A DNA stretch of 64,000 bases, taken from contig NC_073693.1 of NCBI RefSeq assembly GCF_029784155.1, positions 355,202,591-355,266,590 of the forward strand. Reading direction: 5' to 3'. Source of the stretch: Uranotaenia lowii. Its lineage: Eukaryota > Arthropoda > Insecta > Diptera > Culicidae. Made by a program: the position numbers and the translations under genes. Position 1 is the stretch's first letter. Each line of letters opens with the position of its first letter. The notes below the pieces were generated by a model that had not been told where the DNA came from, ran no database searches, and was given only the letters and a program-made list of their open reading frames with translations. This document shows positions 10,148-22,265 of the stretch, in pieces.

Positions 10148-10985
10148 CAATTTCATGAGACAAGCATGGCCCAGTGGCATACAACATAGAATTTTCGTTC
10201 GAGGTGGTCGCCCTGGTCGTTGACTTTGGGCATCATCTGCACATGCTGCTGTGGGCAAATGTGTTCCTTTCGTTGGCCAGCCTGGTGATCATCGTGCAGT
10301 TCCGCTGTCTGAACAACGAGATACAAAGGGAGTTCAAGAAGCACCGTAACTACCCGTGGGTGCTAGACTACATGGAAAATAGCTGTCCCCTAGCGACGGC
10401 CGAAGATCTGAATTCTGACAACGGTGTCATATGCTGGGAGAAGATGGAAACCGCCCGGAAGCTGCCCTGTTCGCATCTGTTTCATAAGTAAGTTGGGGTT
10501 ATACATAATCTATTTGAGTAAGATTTTTAAAGATTTATTTTTGTTTTTTTTAGCTCATGCCTTCAATCTTGGTTGGAACGGGACACCAGTTGGCTTACGT
10601 GTCAGCTCGGGTTAAGCGTTAACAATGCCAATGTGGCCAATATTTTGCAGAATGAAATCCGCATCGATGACCCGGAACCGGTTGACGGTTTGGATCGGGA
10701 CGAACGGTAATCCGGTTTCTTGGAAAACGGCGGCTGAAAATCATACCTAGCAAGTCAGGATCATGGCCCGGCACGTCCAGGAGATGTTCCCCCGATTTCC
10801 AATGTCTACGGTCATTGCCGATCTGAGCATATCGCGATCGATCGAAGTCACAATTGATCCTGGAAGGGCGCATTCCAGCCAGCATTCTCGTCAGCAGCAT
10901 TCAACATCATCATCGGTGGCTTCCACGCCCAGCTCCGACAGTTCCTCCGCGCCGCTGCCAAAAGCTTTTCTCAATAACAAAGGTA
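10148..10985 (+). pseudogene. AMFR: Decayed AMFR/gp78 E3 ubiquitin ligase gene fragment
   Basis: Exon A (10148-10487) encodes a membrane-embedded segment and the start of the RING (ICWEKMETARKLPCSHLFH). A 66-bp intron (GTAAGT...TTTTTAG) follows. Exon B from 10554 continues with SCLQSWLERDT and later a CUE-like region (VQEMFP, about 10775-10860). AMFR is an ER-membrane ERAD ligase with TM, RING and CUE domains. Decay signs: the first RING Cys is Val (codon 10426-10428), another RING Cys is Trp (10591-10593), a stop follows the RING at about 10708, and the frame shifts inside the CUE near 10855-10858 so that ILEGRIP continues in another frame. The intron is retained, so it is not a retrocopy. 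It is followed directly by HID1 remains. Confidence 0.85.
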
Positions 10986-11080
10986 ATTAGAAACTTACAT
11001 AGGTATTTAACTATTAAAGTTCCTACAAATATGTTAGTTTATTGTTTTGATATTCCATAATATTATGTTTTACATTTCAG

Positions 11081-12657
11081 CCAATCGATTCCAATGATAA
11101 CGCATTTTGGGAACAGTTCTGGTGCGAGCATAGCTCTCCAGTTCAAGATGTGTTTGCGCTGATTCCATCGAATGAGATACGGAAAGTTCAGGATGTTATG
11201 CCAGCGAATTTGGCAACTTAATGCTACAAAGCAACAGAACGATTGGTCCGAGCGGTGGACAACAGTTGTCGTACCCAGGGGAAACAGCAAACGGTGCTAA
11301 ACTCTATCCGTTTGCTTAATCGAACATTGCCATGTATTTTTGAGGATGTGCAGTGGAAAGATTTCTTCTGGTCTTCACTTCTGGCTAATGATAAAGAAAA
11401 CGGAGACACTCCATTGGCGTATGTTGAATGCCATAGGCGACTTATTGTTCTGTCCCGAATTTATATTTGTGGGATTGTGAAAATCGGGTCGGAAAAAGTC
11501 GAAGAACTCAATTTTATCGATAGTTGCGAATACATATAGGAAGCAGGCGTAGGATTTGCTCAGTCGCCTCCCAGGAATGGAAACATGGATGCTCGTCGTA
11601 CCGAACTTGATTGATGCTAACTTGTTTTAGCGAAATAATGTATCGAGCGCGAATATGCGTGACGAGCGCAACAAATGGATTGTACATTTTACAAGTGCTG
11701 GCAACCGACATGCATTTCCTTTGTCCACTTCACTCCTCAACACGGTTTGCGCTTAAGATACAGTTGGCATGGGAGTGCCCTACAATCATCTGCTGTTTAC
11801 CGACACGTTGGAACCGCTGGTGGAAGTTTGCTTGCAGAACCTTATTGTGATACTTGATTAAGACATCTCGAGCAACACGCCTACCCAAACCACGTCCTAT
11901 TCACATGACAAGGTATGTAACGAGGTTGCTGATTTGATTTTTCCTTTGATTTAAAATTTTTATAAGGTACACCGGGGTAAGTGGGGACGATGGCTATTAA
12001 AACAATACTGTAAACTCTTTTTTCAAACTTTTGATGCAGAATGTTCAATTTTCTTGTAATTTATCCAATAACTGTGAAAAAGATACGATTACGACAATAA
12101 CGAATCCGCACAGCGACTTTTGGGAATTTTCTATTTTCATCTACGATGTCGAGTTGATTTGCATCTTTTTCAATTGCAAATTTCTCGTAAACACAAATAC
12201 AACTGGCAATTTTCATAGAACTTAAAATAACTTTTAGTAAATTCCAACCTTTTTCATTCTAGCAAGAAAGTATCCGGCTGATCCCATCCGGAACTCACGG
12301 TTTCCACTTAAAGGTTTGGCAACCGTCTTCGGAATGGGTTCAATCCTGGCGCTCCAAGCTGCCACTGCAGACCATAATGCGGTTGTTTCAGGTTCCTGCA
12401 GCATGGAACATTAGTTGGTTTGCTGTCGGTACCGCATCCGATTTTGATAAGAAAGTACCAAGCCAACCGTGGCCCGACCCCGATAGCAAAATTTGGAACA
12501 CAGCGGAAGATTTAATCCATCAGGTAATCGTAAACTTTTAATACAAAAGTTAAAAATAATTGAACATTTTTTTCTTTTATCAGGTCCGTAACTTTGGCTC
12601 CAACACAAATTGGAAGAAACAAAAAGATCGAGCTCTGTACAGCAACAGCGAAGATTA
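11081..12657 (+). pseudogene. HID1: Decayed HID1 gene fragment
   Basis: After a TTTCAG acceptor at 11080 the sequence encodes a HID1-like region (NAFWEQFW, then VRAVDNSCRTQ and IFEDVQWKDFFWSSL). Family knowledge: HID1 is a conserved Golgi/dense-core-vesicle protein of roughly 800 residues. The copy is broken by an in-frame TAA at 11219-11221 where the family has Leu, by frameshifts near 11420 and 11540, and by later indels. Matches resume at 11660-11860 (HAFPL-, PYNHLL-like words in shifting frames) and 12320-12400 (SEWVQSWRSKLPLQTIMRL). Relict introns remain, for example 12524-12582. The N-terminal exon is missing, since AMFR sequence abuts. The annotation is certain as to family and non-functional as to state. 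Confidence 0.85.
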
Positions 12658-14015
12658 GCTGTCGAAAATGTCGTCTGCGTATTTCAGATATCAGTATTTG
12701 ATCTGTTTGTGAATCGTATGCGTTTTCGTGTTTTCTGAGTAGCCGTTATAGAGCAATCTGGTTTCAACTGACCAGCAGTATTTTAAACAACTTTTCGTTA
12801 TTCTGAGATGACCCCACTAGCTGCCCTCCGACTTTGTTTGAATCGCAACTTGTCCGTGTTCATTTTAGTATAATGGAGCTTTATTTAGTTTTCAATATTG
12901 GTAAAAAATAATTTTGAATGCTGGGCTGGAGGAGGTCTATTTTTTCATGATCCATGTTGATAAGATGAATGGGAGTTGAAACACTTGCCCTCTCTTCTGC
13001 ATAACAATCGCAACATCCGATTGACAGGGAAAGTATCACAATTTGCCATTATAATAGCTGATACTTTCAATAGGGCATAATTCTTGTGGCTGGGTGGTTA
13101 GTTAGTTGGTTTAGTTTAATAGAATTAAAAAAGAGAAAAAGTGTAAGAAGTATTGCGATGTTAGGTAAAGGTTATGGTATTCGCCTCCCCAATGCTCTAG
13201 TAAGTTTGTATTTGCGGTTTATGAATTTCGTTGGCTTATTCTTTGATCAAGCATTTTACAAGAACTAGAGGCTCATTAGATGGGAACGGTCTTATTGAAG
13301 AATATGATATTTTTTTGGTAAGACGCTTTTTGCTTTTTTTTTAATTTAATCATTCACTTTTGGCAGATCTTCACATTTTTCGGTTAGGGATGGAAATAGA
13401 TAGTAAAATGTATGATATTGAAGAACAATAATGAGTAGGTAGTCCAGATAACTGATTTCGGGCATTTAAAAATAGGCACACGGTATATTTTAATAGAACC
13501 CCTAAGTAGACTTAGTATAGTTTGTCAGATGAGGTTTAAGAAGAACAGCATTGTGCATTTCCTGATCTGTTCCTGTTCTGTATACGATATTTAAGCTAGA
13601 TTTATTATTAGTTTGGGCTAGGCTTCTTATATTATATTGATAGATAATATGAACTAATATCCTATTTTTCTATTCCTTTTTCTCTTTTTTGTATTCCTTT
13701 TAATGTTACCTTCGGAGGATGACGAAAGAGCTTCGAGTGGAAAACTCGAACAACCTTCAAGCCATCTCCTCACAACATCAGACCCCGAAGATGGTTTCGC
13801 ATGGTGTGGAAGTCATCCCAAGGATTTGATCAACACCTGAAATTAGACAAATTGCTCAAAAAGAAGAAGCTTGCGCCAGACATCGCAATGTCTTAAGCAG
13901 GAGAGGCAGCAAAAGAATCAATTAGAAGAAAAAAACATGAAAAATAAAACAAATGAAATAAAAGTCTATAGCTTTTTGTAAACAAACCGAAAAACCTGAA
14001 TGATTGGCAACCATG
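12658..14015. other. Non-genic stretch
   Basis: AT-rich sequence without a supported gene on either strand. 13710-13900 is more GC-balanced (GAGGATGACGAAAGAG onward) and may be a last trace of coding DNA, but it has stops in all frames within about 40 codons. No repeats of note. Confidence 0.4.
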
Positions 14016-14310
14016 CTAATCGGTCCAGAAACGGTTCGGAAAACCGTTCGGGTTCGGTCCGAAATCGGTCCTTTTTTTTAATGGACGCTATAGCAATCGG
14101 CCCAGAAACGGTTCGAAAATTAGTTCGGATTCGGTCCGAAATCGGTCCTTTTTTTCGGATGGATACTATGGCAATCGGCCCTGAAACGGTTCGAAAAATC
14201 GTTCGGATTCGGTCCGAAATCGGTTCTTTTTTCGGATGGACGCTATGGCAATCGGCCCAGAAACGGTTCGAAAACCGTTCAGATTCGGCTGGAAAACGGT
14301 CCGCTTGTTT
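14016..14310. repeat. Tandem repeat, 4 units of about 77 bp
   Basis: Units begin near 14016, 14094, 14172 and 14249 with CAATCGGCCCAGAAACGGTT and contain CGGATTCGGTCCGAAATCGG. Because the unit length in part of the array keeps frame, both strands are open over more than 100 codons (plus 14000-14320, minus 13966-14316). These are artefacts of the repeat, not genes. Diverged relatives occur at 6520-6760, 14370-14470 and about 58480-58530. Confidence 0.85.
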
Positions 14311-15524
14311 TGACATTTGATCTGCTCGAACTGGTTGAAAAAACTTATCGTCGTCCGAAAAAGTGTTTCATTTTCGCACGATTTTCTACTAAATTCGGCC
14401 CGATTTCTTATACGATTTCGGACCGATCGAGCAGATGAACGGACAAAAATCGGGCCGATTTCGGGCGATTTTTCCTGACTGGGTGCTAGCAGAAGAAGAA
14501 AAACAAGAATAATAAATTTAAAAGTTGATTCTGGTCATTCTGGTGGTGAAATTGCTATTAACAGCAATTTCGCCAGAAATTTTTAATAGTTTAGCCATTT
14601 AGCTACAGCAATGTGCTACTAGATAGTCGGTGCACCGAAAGCTGGAGGCAGTACAGCTCAATAACAGGTCAAAAGATGTAAATATTGCAGGTGAGTGGAT
14701 CTGTATTTCTTTTTTTTTCATTTGCTGCTTAAGAAGTATCCCAATTTTTCATATTTTCAATTTCCTGTGTGTGACTGTTTTGTTCTAAATTTCTTTCTAG
14801 TGTCGGCGAATGCTGCTTTTTTTTAATGCAGCTCGAGTTCCCCGGCCGGGGAGACTCCCCTGGCCCTGCAGTGAGATTTCGGACCTCATTTCGGGCCCAC
14901 TTAATTTACAATTAATAAGTTTTGCAAGCTGGATCAGAGGGGAGAGTGTGTAATTTTTTTCCGAATTAACAAAATGTAAGAAAAATATTAAAATGAAATA
15001 TATAGTGAAAATAAAATTAATGATTTTATGTAAAATCCGAAAATTCCAAAAAAATATACCCTTTTGGTGCGTCCGCCATTAATGCATACGGTTCCCATAA
15101 CCTTCAGTATATCGTTGGAAGAACATTTTGTAGAATCGTATCATGACTATTACTGTAAATGTAAAGCGTACTTCAAGAATAACAATTATGATTACTGTTC
15201 GAAGTTCTAAATATGTTTCCATAAGCGGTTTTGGAACGGTATGTTAACTGTTTGTATTGAGGTTCTTCCATATAAATGTTTTAACAGTTTTTAACAGTTA
15301 CATAACCTAACAACATATTTAAAATGCAGTCAATTTGGAATTCACGATTCAAGCAATGTATTTTACAATTCCAATAATCGTCTGCTTAACTTTTATTTAT
15401 GCCTCACCAAATCGTCGTGAGACTATTTCAGAAATCGTTCGGTTACAATTCGCATTTAGAGCAAGTTCACTGGTTGAGATGGAGATAGAAATTTCGAAGG
15501 TTTACAACACATCACAACACATCC
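14311..15524. other. Non-genic stretch
   Basis: No gene supported. It has diverged GGACCGAT words at 14370-14470, a short hairpin GAAATTGCTATTAACAGCAATTTC near 14548-14571 (arms of 9-10 bases), and a GC-rich palindromic patch CCCCGGCCGGGGAGACTCCC at about 14837-14856. The remainder is AT-rich. Confidence 0.4.
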
Positions 15525-16401
15525 CGAGTAGCCAAAACCATGGTATTACATTCATTTTCCAGTGATTTTGAGTGTGACCATGTTATTCATCGTAATGACA
15601 TCATCCCAACATAAAAATTTTAAAAATTTATGCACTTACATTTTATCGTGTAGGAGAATGTTCTGACAGTCGAGGCCGGTCGAGGCACTTTGTTTTCCTT
15701 TTCAAAAAAAATTCGATCGGCAGAAACAAATTTAGGAAGCTTTTAGTGAAAAATATTAATCAAGATGAGCACAAAGGTAAGTTCTATCAGAGCTTGAAAG
15801 AAAAAAAAACATTATTAATCTTATTATTTGTCATTTCTAGCGACAAAATGCCTTCACAAATTGGAAAGCCGGTATCCCGTAGAATTTAAGACCAACTCAG
15901 CTGGTGCGAAACGAACCTAGGCAAAATCCCAATAAATTCATCAAGTGATTCTAAAATGAGTGTTTTCCAAAAATAATAAAATGTTGATAGAAAAATAAAT
16001 TTTAACGAAAATGAACACGGACATTTTATTTTAAGATCACGAATTTACATAGAATTTTATCTTCCTTGCAACAATGAACATTCAATGAAATTCAATGAAA
16101 AAACAATGAATTTCATCGTTTCCTTGAGGAAAACTGGAAGCTGTAATAACCATAAATTATATAGTTTTGTGTTCTGAAATGTATGGGAAATAGTTGATTT
16201 TTTCATTGTTAAGTTGCTTAACAACCCCCTTTTTTCATGGTAATTTTGGCCACAACCATGAATACCATGGTCGAAAACAATGAGTTCGACAGTAAAATCA
16301 TGGTTTCATGTACCGTGATATTTATGGTCTTAACCATGAAATCCACGGTAGAGTGAAAATCAAATTCATGGTTTTTTCATAATGTTTTTCTATTCGGGAT
16401 T
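15525..16401. mobile_element. MITE-like element with CCCGAGTAG / CTATTCGGG ends
   Basis: The left end CCCGAGTAGCCAAAACCATGG and right end TTTTTCTATTCGGG give a short TIR. The last 350 bp (about 16050-16401) are repeated in the same orientation at 18785-19131, with blocks GTTAAGTTGCTTAACAACCC, ACCATGAATACCATGG and CATGTACCGTGATATT in common. Between the ends lies an unrelated stretch (about 15650-16010) with exon-like sequence: ATGAGCACAAAG before a GTAAGT donor, a TTTCTAG acceptor at about 15840, a further short frame and an AATAAA. This could be captured host sequence. No transposase is seen. Confidence 0.55.
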
Positions 16402-18324
16402 TGCCGAACACCGGTGTTGGGAAAATCTGATATTCGAACAGTTTCGCGCTGTAAAATTTGTATCGTATAACACTTTTTGGCCGAGGGTGATAGAAAAACA
16501 CGATGTTTTGCAACACCGAACCGAGTGATACAGTCAGCGTTGCAATACAGTATTCGTGCATGAAACGCTTCGGTGCTGCCATCTTTCTTATGCTCAAAAC
16601 CTTAGTTGAGGGGAAAATAAAGGAAATTGACCAATTTCAGGATTTTAACATAAAGTAATATTTTCTTTTGTAAACAATTCTCTTATCACTTAAATTGATA
16701 CGAATTACAAAGAAGTTAATCAACTCTTTAAAACCTACAGCCAATTTTTGTCATGGCCTTGCCAATTGAATTGGCTATCATACATTTCGAGGCGCAGAGA
16801 TGCCAGAAAGCTAGGTAAATACATTTTGTTTGTTTGAGCGGTTTTCGGGAGTAGGAGTTTCATTTTTTAATTTGAAAAATGTTATTCCGTCGGAATGTCC
16901 GGTATCAAAATTTGAACGCCGCCTTCAATGGTCCATTATCTTTAGAAAACGGAACCCTCGATGTTAATTCGTCGAGTGTCAATCATATCAAACGCAAATT
17001 GTTTTATAATTAAACCCCATATTCCAAATTTTAGGTTGTGCTGCCGGAATGCCCCAATTTGGCTTCCGGTGGATTGGATCACTGATCCCTTTGTTGAAAC
17101 ACGGTCAGGAACGGTTCTAATATCGGTTCCACAGGTGGGACCTGGTTGGATTTTCAGAGAAGGAACGAGAAATGAAACGGCCTACCAATATAAGTCTGTA
17201 TCAAAAGTTACCAAACAAAAACACTTAATTTAAATTATATGTAAAACCTTTAAATTCGAAGAGTCCATCAAAGACCAGATTCACTTTTATTTGTGCTCTA
17301 CTTGCCCATACAATTTCGAGAATTTTACTCATAGCATTGGAAGAACGTTACAATACCATTACCATATAATTACCTAGGTCAGGCAAATAGAAATTTTGAT
17401 GCACATATTTTACGTTTCGACAGAAAATTAGCACTTTTTTAAAAGATTTGTAAGCGTTTATGCAAAAAAAAAATTGTGCCGGAACCAAACAAAATCAACA
17501 AAGCTGTTGTTTCATAGATGAGACAAGTTCAGTTAAGTGAAACTTGTATACTTATCCAATGCAAAACTCTCTCAACAACTTAGAAAAAGTTTTAAGAATG
17601 GTATTAGCACTACTATTTCAATAAAGTGAATTTGATTTCAATTTTTAAACGATCAATTCGAAATAGGAAAAAATAGTAAAAATACTGAACAGCAAATGCA
17701 CTTGGCATCGCTGGTTGCCCCCAATTTTATATCTTCGTTTTGTATCACACCCAGGGATGCCAGGTGTTGAGGATAAAAAATCTGGGCAATTTTGAAAAAA
17801 AGTCTGTGCGTGTCTGTGCACAAGGAAGATATCACAAATTTGGTACTGAACAAGAGTTTTTCCGATGCGTGTGGGGGGGGGGGGGTTGTATTCGGATTAT
17901 TTTCGAGTTGAGAACTATATAACTAACACTGTTTCCTACCACGTACCATGCTGGTCTTATTTAAAAAAAAAAAAATTATGAATGTTTGGTCAAATACCCA
18001 TGAATACAAGCGAGATTTACAGTCTAATCTGGCACTTACGGATTAAATTCGATACAAGAATATCGATTTCATCACTAAATTTTGAAAGTCTGTAAAATCT
18101 GGGCACTCTAAGCAAAAATCTGGGCAAAATCTGTGTCTGACCAATATCTGGACGAAGGGTCAAAAGTCTTGGTTTTACAGACAAATCTGGGCACCTGGCA
18201 ACCCAGATCACACCGGTGGACGGCCAACATTTTTGGTCTATTTTTCACGATACAAAAATTCCCATCTGTGCTACAGCTGTCAAAATTCCTACCACTTTTT
18301 CCCAACACCATTGGACTTGCTCTT
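16402..18324. other. Mostly non-genic; one possible exon pair
   Basis: At 16879-17010 a frame opens with ATG and runs about 44 codons to a stop. After a TTTTAG acceptor near 17033 another coding-like stretch follows (LPECPNLASGG in one frame), but I cannot join them into one frame. It may be a decayed gene. 17871-17885 is a poly-G run. 18015-18205 is rich in repeated CTGGGCA words (AATCTGGGCA, four times or more). Nothing else is recognised. Confidence 0.35.
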
Positions 18325-18672
18325 ATGCGGGTGGCTCGTGTATTGATGGTGAGTAATTTTGCTTTTCATATGAGTTCTCATAAACTTATTGAAAAATTCT
18401 TTAATTTCAGAATCACACGGAGAGCAAATTATCACCGCTAGAGCTTTTGACGGGGGCCACAACGCCTAACTTGGGACATAAAACGGTCCGGTAAAACCCG
18501 TACTAATGTACACACTCAACAGATGATGCTAGAAGTTGTACCGAAGCCGTCTCGCAGGCGCAAGAGGAGGTTCGCCGTGTCGCCAGTTTTCAGTGTCGAG
18601 ATGTTTAAAAAGTGCCAGTTTAGTACTCCCAGTGATTGTATCACAGTTAAAAAAAAACCCAAATGTAAATAA
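18325..18672 (+). pseudogene. Small two-exon ORF with a single frameshift, unknown
   Basis: Exon 1 (18325-18348) encodes MRVARVLM and ends at a GTGAGT donor. The intron ends at TTTCAG, and exon 2 begins at 18411. The frame runs to a TAA at 18492-18494. Shifting by one base at about 18492 opens a further 60 codons to a TAA at 18670-18672, with a basic PSRRRKRRF patch and a Lys-rich end (KKKPKCK), followed by AATAAA. The two halves look like one protein of about 95 residues broken by one inserted base. The break could be real decay or a sequencing error. Family not recognised. Confidence 0.4.
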
Positions 18673-18784
18673 ATGGTTTTGAAAGAAAATCAAAAAGTTT
18701 CTTTTTTCTTCCGGAAATCTAATTAAAGAAAACAAATTCCAACCATGAAATTTCACGGTCGCAAGAGGTTTCAAATATTACGAA

Positions 18785-19131
18785 TAAACATTGAAGTTCA
18801 TCTTCGTTTAAACAATGTAAATACAATGAAAAATGATGAATTTTACAGTTTCCTCGAGAAAAACTGAAAGCTGAAATGACCATAAAATTCATAGTTTGAC
18901 GTTCTAAAATGTATGGGAAAAAGTTAATTTTTTCATTGTTAAGTTGCTTAACAACCCCCTTTTTTCATGGTAAATTTGGTCAAAACCATGAATACCATGG
19001 TTGAAAACAACGAGTTTGAAAGTTAACTCATGGTTTCATGTACCGTGATATTCATGGTGTCAACCATTAAATCCTCGGTAGAGTGAGAATGGAATTCATG
19101 GTGTTTTCATAATGTTTTTCTATTCGGGCGG
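18785..19131. mobile_element. Second copy of the 16.0 kb MITE (right part)
   Basis: About 350 bp align with 16050-16401 in the same orientation and share the terminal TTTTTCTATTCGGG, GTTAAGTTGCTTAACAACCC and TACCGTGATATTYATGG. The left TIR is not found, so this copy is truncated on the left. Confidence 0.7.
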
Positions 19132-20138
19132 CCACTTAACAATAACATCAAACGGAAACTGCAAGGAAAAATGGCAAGGTGAAATCCTCGCGGTTTTTTA
19201 TTGCATTGCACTGGCGAAATAGAGAGAAAAACAAACACCTTGTCGATAGACAGAGAAAAAAAAATTGACAAGCCATGTGTCTAACATGATACGGGAAAAT
19301 GCTGCCCTGAATAAAGGAGATTGGTTCGAGCTCCTGTGGGCTCGTATAAAATTCATTCTAGATTTCAGGAGTGATGAGCCGTCACGAGATTCGGGTGGGT
19401 TTTCATTCGAATTTCGTAAAATTAAACCGTTTGCCCTGTGGCTCGAAGAGTCATTATCCCGAGTGGAATAATTGCAATCTTAGTGTGTACAAATATTCAA
19501 ACACACACTACTCTTTTTTTTCGTAGCGTGTAAACTAGTTCGATACACTCTAGGCCATTATAACCCAAAATCAAGTTGGAATGCCGCAAAATCGGATGAT
19601 TTTGGCTCCCGACGAAAATGAGTTTGAGGGGGTTTTCCCGAACTTGAGAATAGACGTCATTCTCGCAACTTAATTTTGGGCATGTCATACGGTAGGGATT
19701 TTTTTTGGGATATTTTTGTTTGATGGCCCACTTATCAAAAGTTATTATAAATATTTGAGAAATACAATTTGTTTTTCATTAAATAAAATTAATTTTATTA
19801 CAAAATAAACTTTACACAATAGCATAGGTACTGATCTCGGCAGTAATTTAAAAATCATTACATGAAACCCGAATCTGATTCGTTGTAAAAGAACATCTTA
19901 CCTTTACGATACACCAACTGTGAGTCCATGAGCTTTACATAAGGTGCGGAGATATTTTGATGCTGTCACAAATACATCAGTATCTTCAGACTGGTGTGCA
20001 TGCAATGCGGTCTGATTCGCATCAATGACGTCATAACAGTTGTTTGGGTTGCAATTACGGAAGAGTTTTTGATTTAGATAAATTTTTTTAAATGAAAAAA
20101 TGACCAAGTGCTGAATAAAATCCTGCAAAATTTCGCAG
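19132..20138. other. THAP-gene upstream region
   Basis: No complete gene. A 24-base block (19923-19946) and an ATF/CREB-type palindrome TGACGTCA (20026-20033) recur in inverted orientation at 31662-31685 and 31587-31594. A minus-strand frame across 19904-20128 ends in TLCKAHGL and could be an exon of a gene read away from the THAP gene. A possible Cys-x2-Cys THAP exon (around 20036-20070, plus, CLGCNYGR) has no ATG and only a weak donor. Confidence 0.3.
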
Positions 20139-20514
20139 GTCGATGCTAAGAAGCAAAATAGAGCAGTGAGTTTTCATCAGCTACCGAAGGAACCCGCGGT
20201 ACGCAAAAAATGGCTCGCGTTCTGTGGCCGTAAGGATGGATCCGGCATATACGTGTGCTCCCAGCATTTCGAATTGACGGAGTTGGTCAATGTTTATATG
20301 GAAAACGCAAGGAGGGTTCTTATAAAATCTGGTAAGTATTTCTAACTTAGGCCATTATCGCAATATTCTTTATGTTTCGTTTTTTCTCTCAGCTTTGCCA
20401 TCCGTTCGTTGCCCTCCAACTGAGTCTGCTCAATCCATCAGAGCTAAAGTGAAGAACCGGAAGCAAGTAGTCGAAGAATTTCTACAGAGAAATGCAAACT
20501 TGGGGATCAGTTGA
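20139..20514 (+). CDS. THAP-domain protein, 5'-incomplete gene
   Basis: Exon 20139-20331 follows a TTCGCAG acceptor and carries the C-terminal part of a THAP zinc finger: SFHQLPKEP, the conserved Trp in KKW, Cys-x2-His in YVCSQHF. It ends at GTAAGT. Exon 20393-20514 (acceptor TCTCAG) completes the family's AVPTxF-like end as SALPSV, then a short basic tail to TGA at 20512-20514. Joined, the two exons give 104 open codons. The first exon with the leading Cys-x2/4-Cys and the start codon was not found convincingly, so the gene is partial, uses a distant exon, or is decaying. THAP proteins bind DNA through a C2CH zinc finger. An LTR retrotransposon begins 6 bp after the stop, so the 3' UTR and poly(A) site must now come from the LTR (an AATAAA lies at 20596-20601). 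A second THAP gene lies downstream at 32323. Confidence 0.65.
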
Positions 20515-20520
20515 AGTCAT

Positions 20521-22039
20521 TGTTGCAATTGAATTTATATTTTTCTTTGATAGTCCCTAAATTGATATGATACGAGCAATTGGCATGATTAACTCAATAA
20601 AAACCCATCCCCATGTAGATTTTTGGAAGCGTGCACAAAAATAAAATAAAAACCCCAAAAATAAGTGAAATATACTCCGCGTGTAAAAGGAGTGAGTACA
20701 TTAAAATCAGCGTGCAGAAACCGAAAAAGAAAACAAAACAAAAACGACCGAAACCGCATTGTCGTTTCCGCAACACACCACACAAGTTCGTGGTGGGAAA
20801 AATTGTGTGTGTCGCCCGGGAGAAAACCGCGTGGAAGTGTGCCTCGGGGATCTAAACCAAAGCCACTACACGGCGAAAAGCCAGGCCAGACCACGTGCAG
20901 CCACTGCGGTCCATTCGAGGACGGAGAAGGCATCAAGCCTAAAAAAAAGGGTAGCCCCAGCCGGGAATCCTGATCCGGGAGAAGCCAAGAAAGAACGGCA
21001 AAATGGTCGCACAGGCAGGCGGCCCTTTTTTCCACATCTGCTTTTTGCTCCATCTACGGTTCCCTATCTACCATCACTATTGGGACCTCAGTGGCAGACT
21101 CCCAGGGTTGACCAGCGACATCGGTGCAACAGGAGAAGAGCAACCGAGAAGGAGAATTTGCACCAGCAGTGTTGTTCCTCTTCGGTGCTCCAGGGCGGTC
21201 GAATTTTGAAGAAGAGCACCACCAGTGGTTCCCAATCGGTGCTCCCGGTGTCAAGCAAACAGGAGGTGAGCAGGAGAAGCTCCACCCGCGCTAGCAGATT
21301 GTCGTTCCGTGCGAAGAGCGGCAGGAAAAGGGGGAAGAAGCAGCACCCTACTGGACCCTAGGCGGCGCTGCATGCGAGAGGGTAACCGAAAACAGAAGCA
21401 GCAGCACCAGCGGTGCTATTCCATCAGTGCGCCAGGTGGCGTGGAGTTGCTGAAGCAAAACAGCACCAGTGGTGTTGTTCAGGTGGCGGCGAAGGCGGCT
21501 GCAAACCGAAACAATCGCCGTGCGCATCCATCGGTGCGCCAGGAGAAGAAGACCCTGAAGGGGGATTGGCACCTGTTGCGTTCCACTATTGAAGCTCCGG
21601 GCATAAAGTGGCCAAAAAGGAGGACACAGTACCACCAGTGCCCATAGGTGGCGCTTTCGGGCGAAGATCGGAGGAGTCGCTCGCAGGCAATCTTCAGGTC
21701 CGGTTCCAGCTGGAAAATTGCCGGCGCACATCAGCGAGTGTTCCGGGCGATCAGCAACCGAAGGAGAAGCAGCTACGCGTAGACACATCCGCATCGTTGC
21801 AAGGGCGACGTGTCGTCGAGCAGGCGTGATCAACACGGGGCGAATGCCCACAGTGGGACCGGCGAGGCCGAGGCGGAGGAGATCCCTCCAGGGACGACGA
21901 CAGGAAGAGCGGTAAGTGCACGCCATTTCGGGGAAAGTGGGAGAGTTAATGAAAACAAAATGCCACAATATGACCTAAAATTTAAAGAAAATTCATCTTC
22001 TAATTTAAGTGGCATCGACCACAATTAGCCTCCATTACA
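20521..22039 (+). repeat. 5' LTR (1519 bp)
   Basis: Begins TGTTGCAATTGAATTT and ends CCTCCATTACA. An identical-length copy ends the element. AATAAA occurs close to the left end (20596-20601). The middle is GC-rich, with many short GCACCAGTGGTG-like motifs. A consensus splice donor GGTAAGTGC lies at 21911-21919, near the right end. The open frames of up to 206 codons inside the LTR occur on both strands and have no recognisable content. They follow the GC richness. Confidence 0.95.
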
Positions 22040-22041
22040 AA

Positions 22042-22053
22042 TGGCGCCCAACC
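22042..22053 (+). promoter_or_regulatory. Primer-binding site (tRNA-Lys type)
   Basis: TGGCGCCCAACC starts two bases after the 5' LTR. TGGCGCCCRA is the complement of the 3' end typical of tRNA-Lys and is used as primer site by several Ty3/gypsy elements and lentiviruses. Only about 12 bases match, so the exact tRNA isoacceptor is inferred. Confidence 0.75.
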
Positions 22054-22265
22054 AAATCGAACCGCATTATTTTGTTCGATAATTTTGAATATTTTGAATA
22101 TCATTAGTATTTATATGAAATGATATTATTATGATTATTAAAACAGTTGATTTGCGAAAGCAACTGTTAGGCTTATTTTGATTTTTGCTCAAGTTTTTGT
22201 ATCGTATCAAGTTGTTATTTTGATCTGTAAGTCCACTGAAAATATCTGGTTTTTGATCCAAACAA

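Noticed and set aside
13966..14320. Open frames of 106 and 116 codons on opposite strands
   Set aside because: Produced by the 77-bp tandem repeat; both strands translate into the same kind of repeat.
20589..21968. Open frames of 200-206 codons inside the LTRs on both strands
   Set aside because: They lie in GC-rich LTR sequence, occur on opposite strands over the same bases, lack any domain and are duplicated only because the LTRs are.
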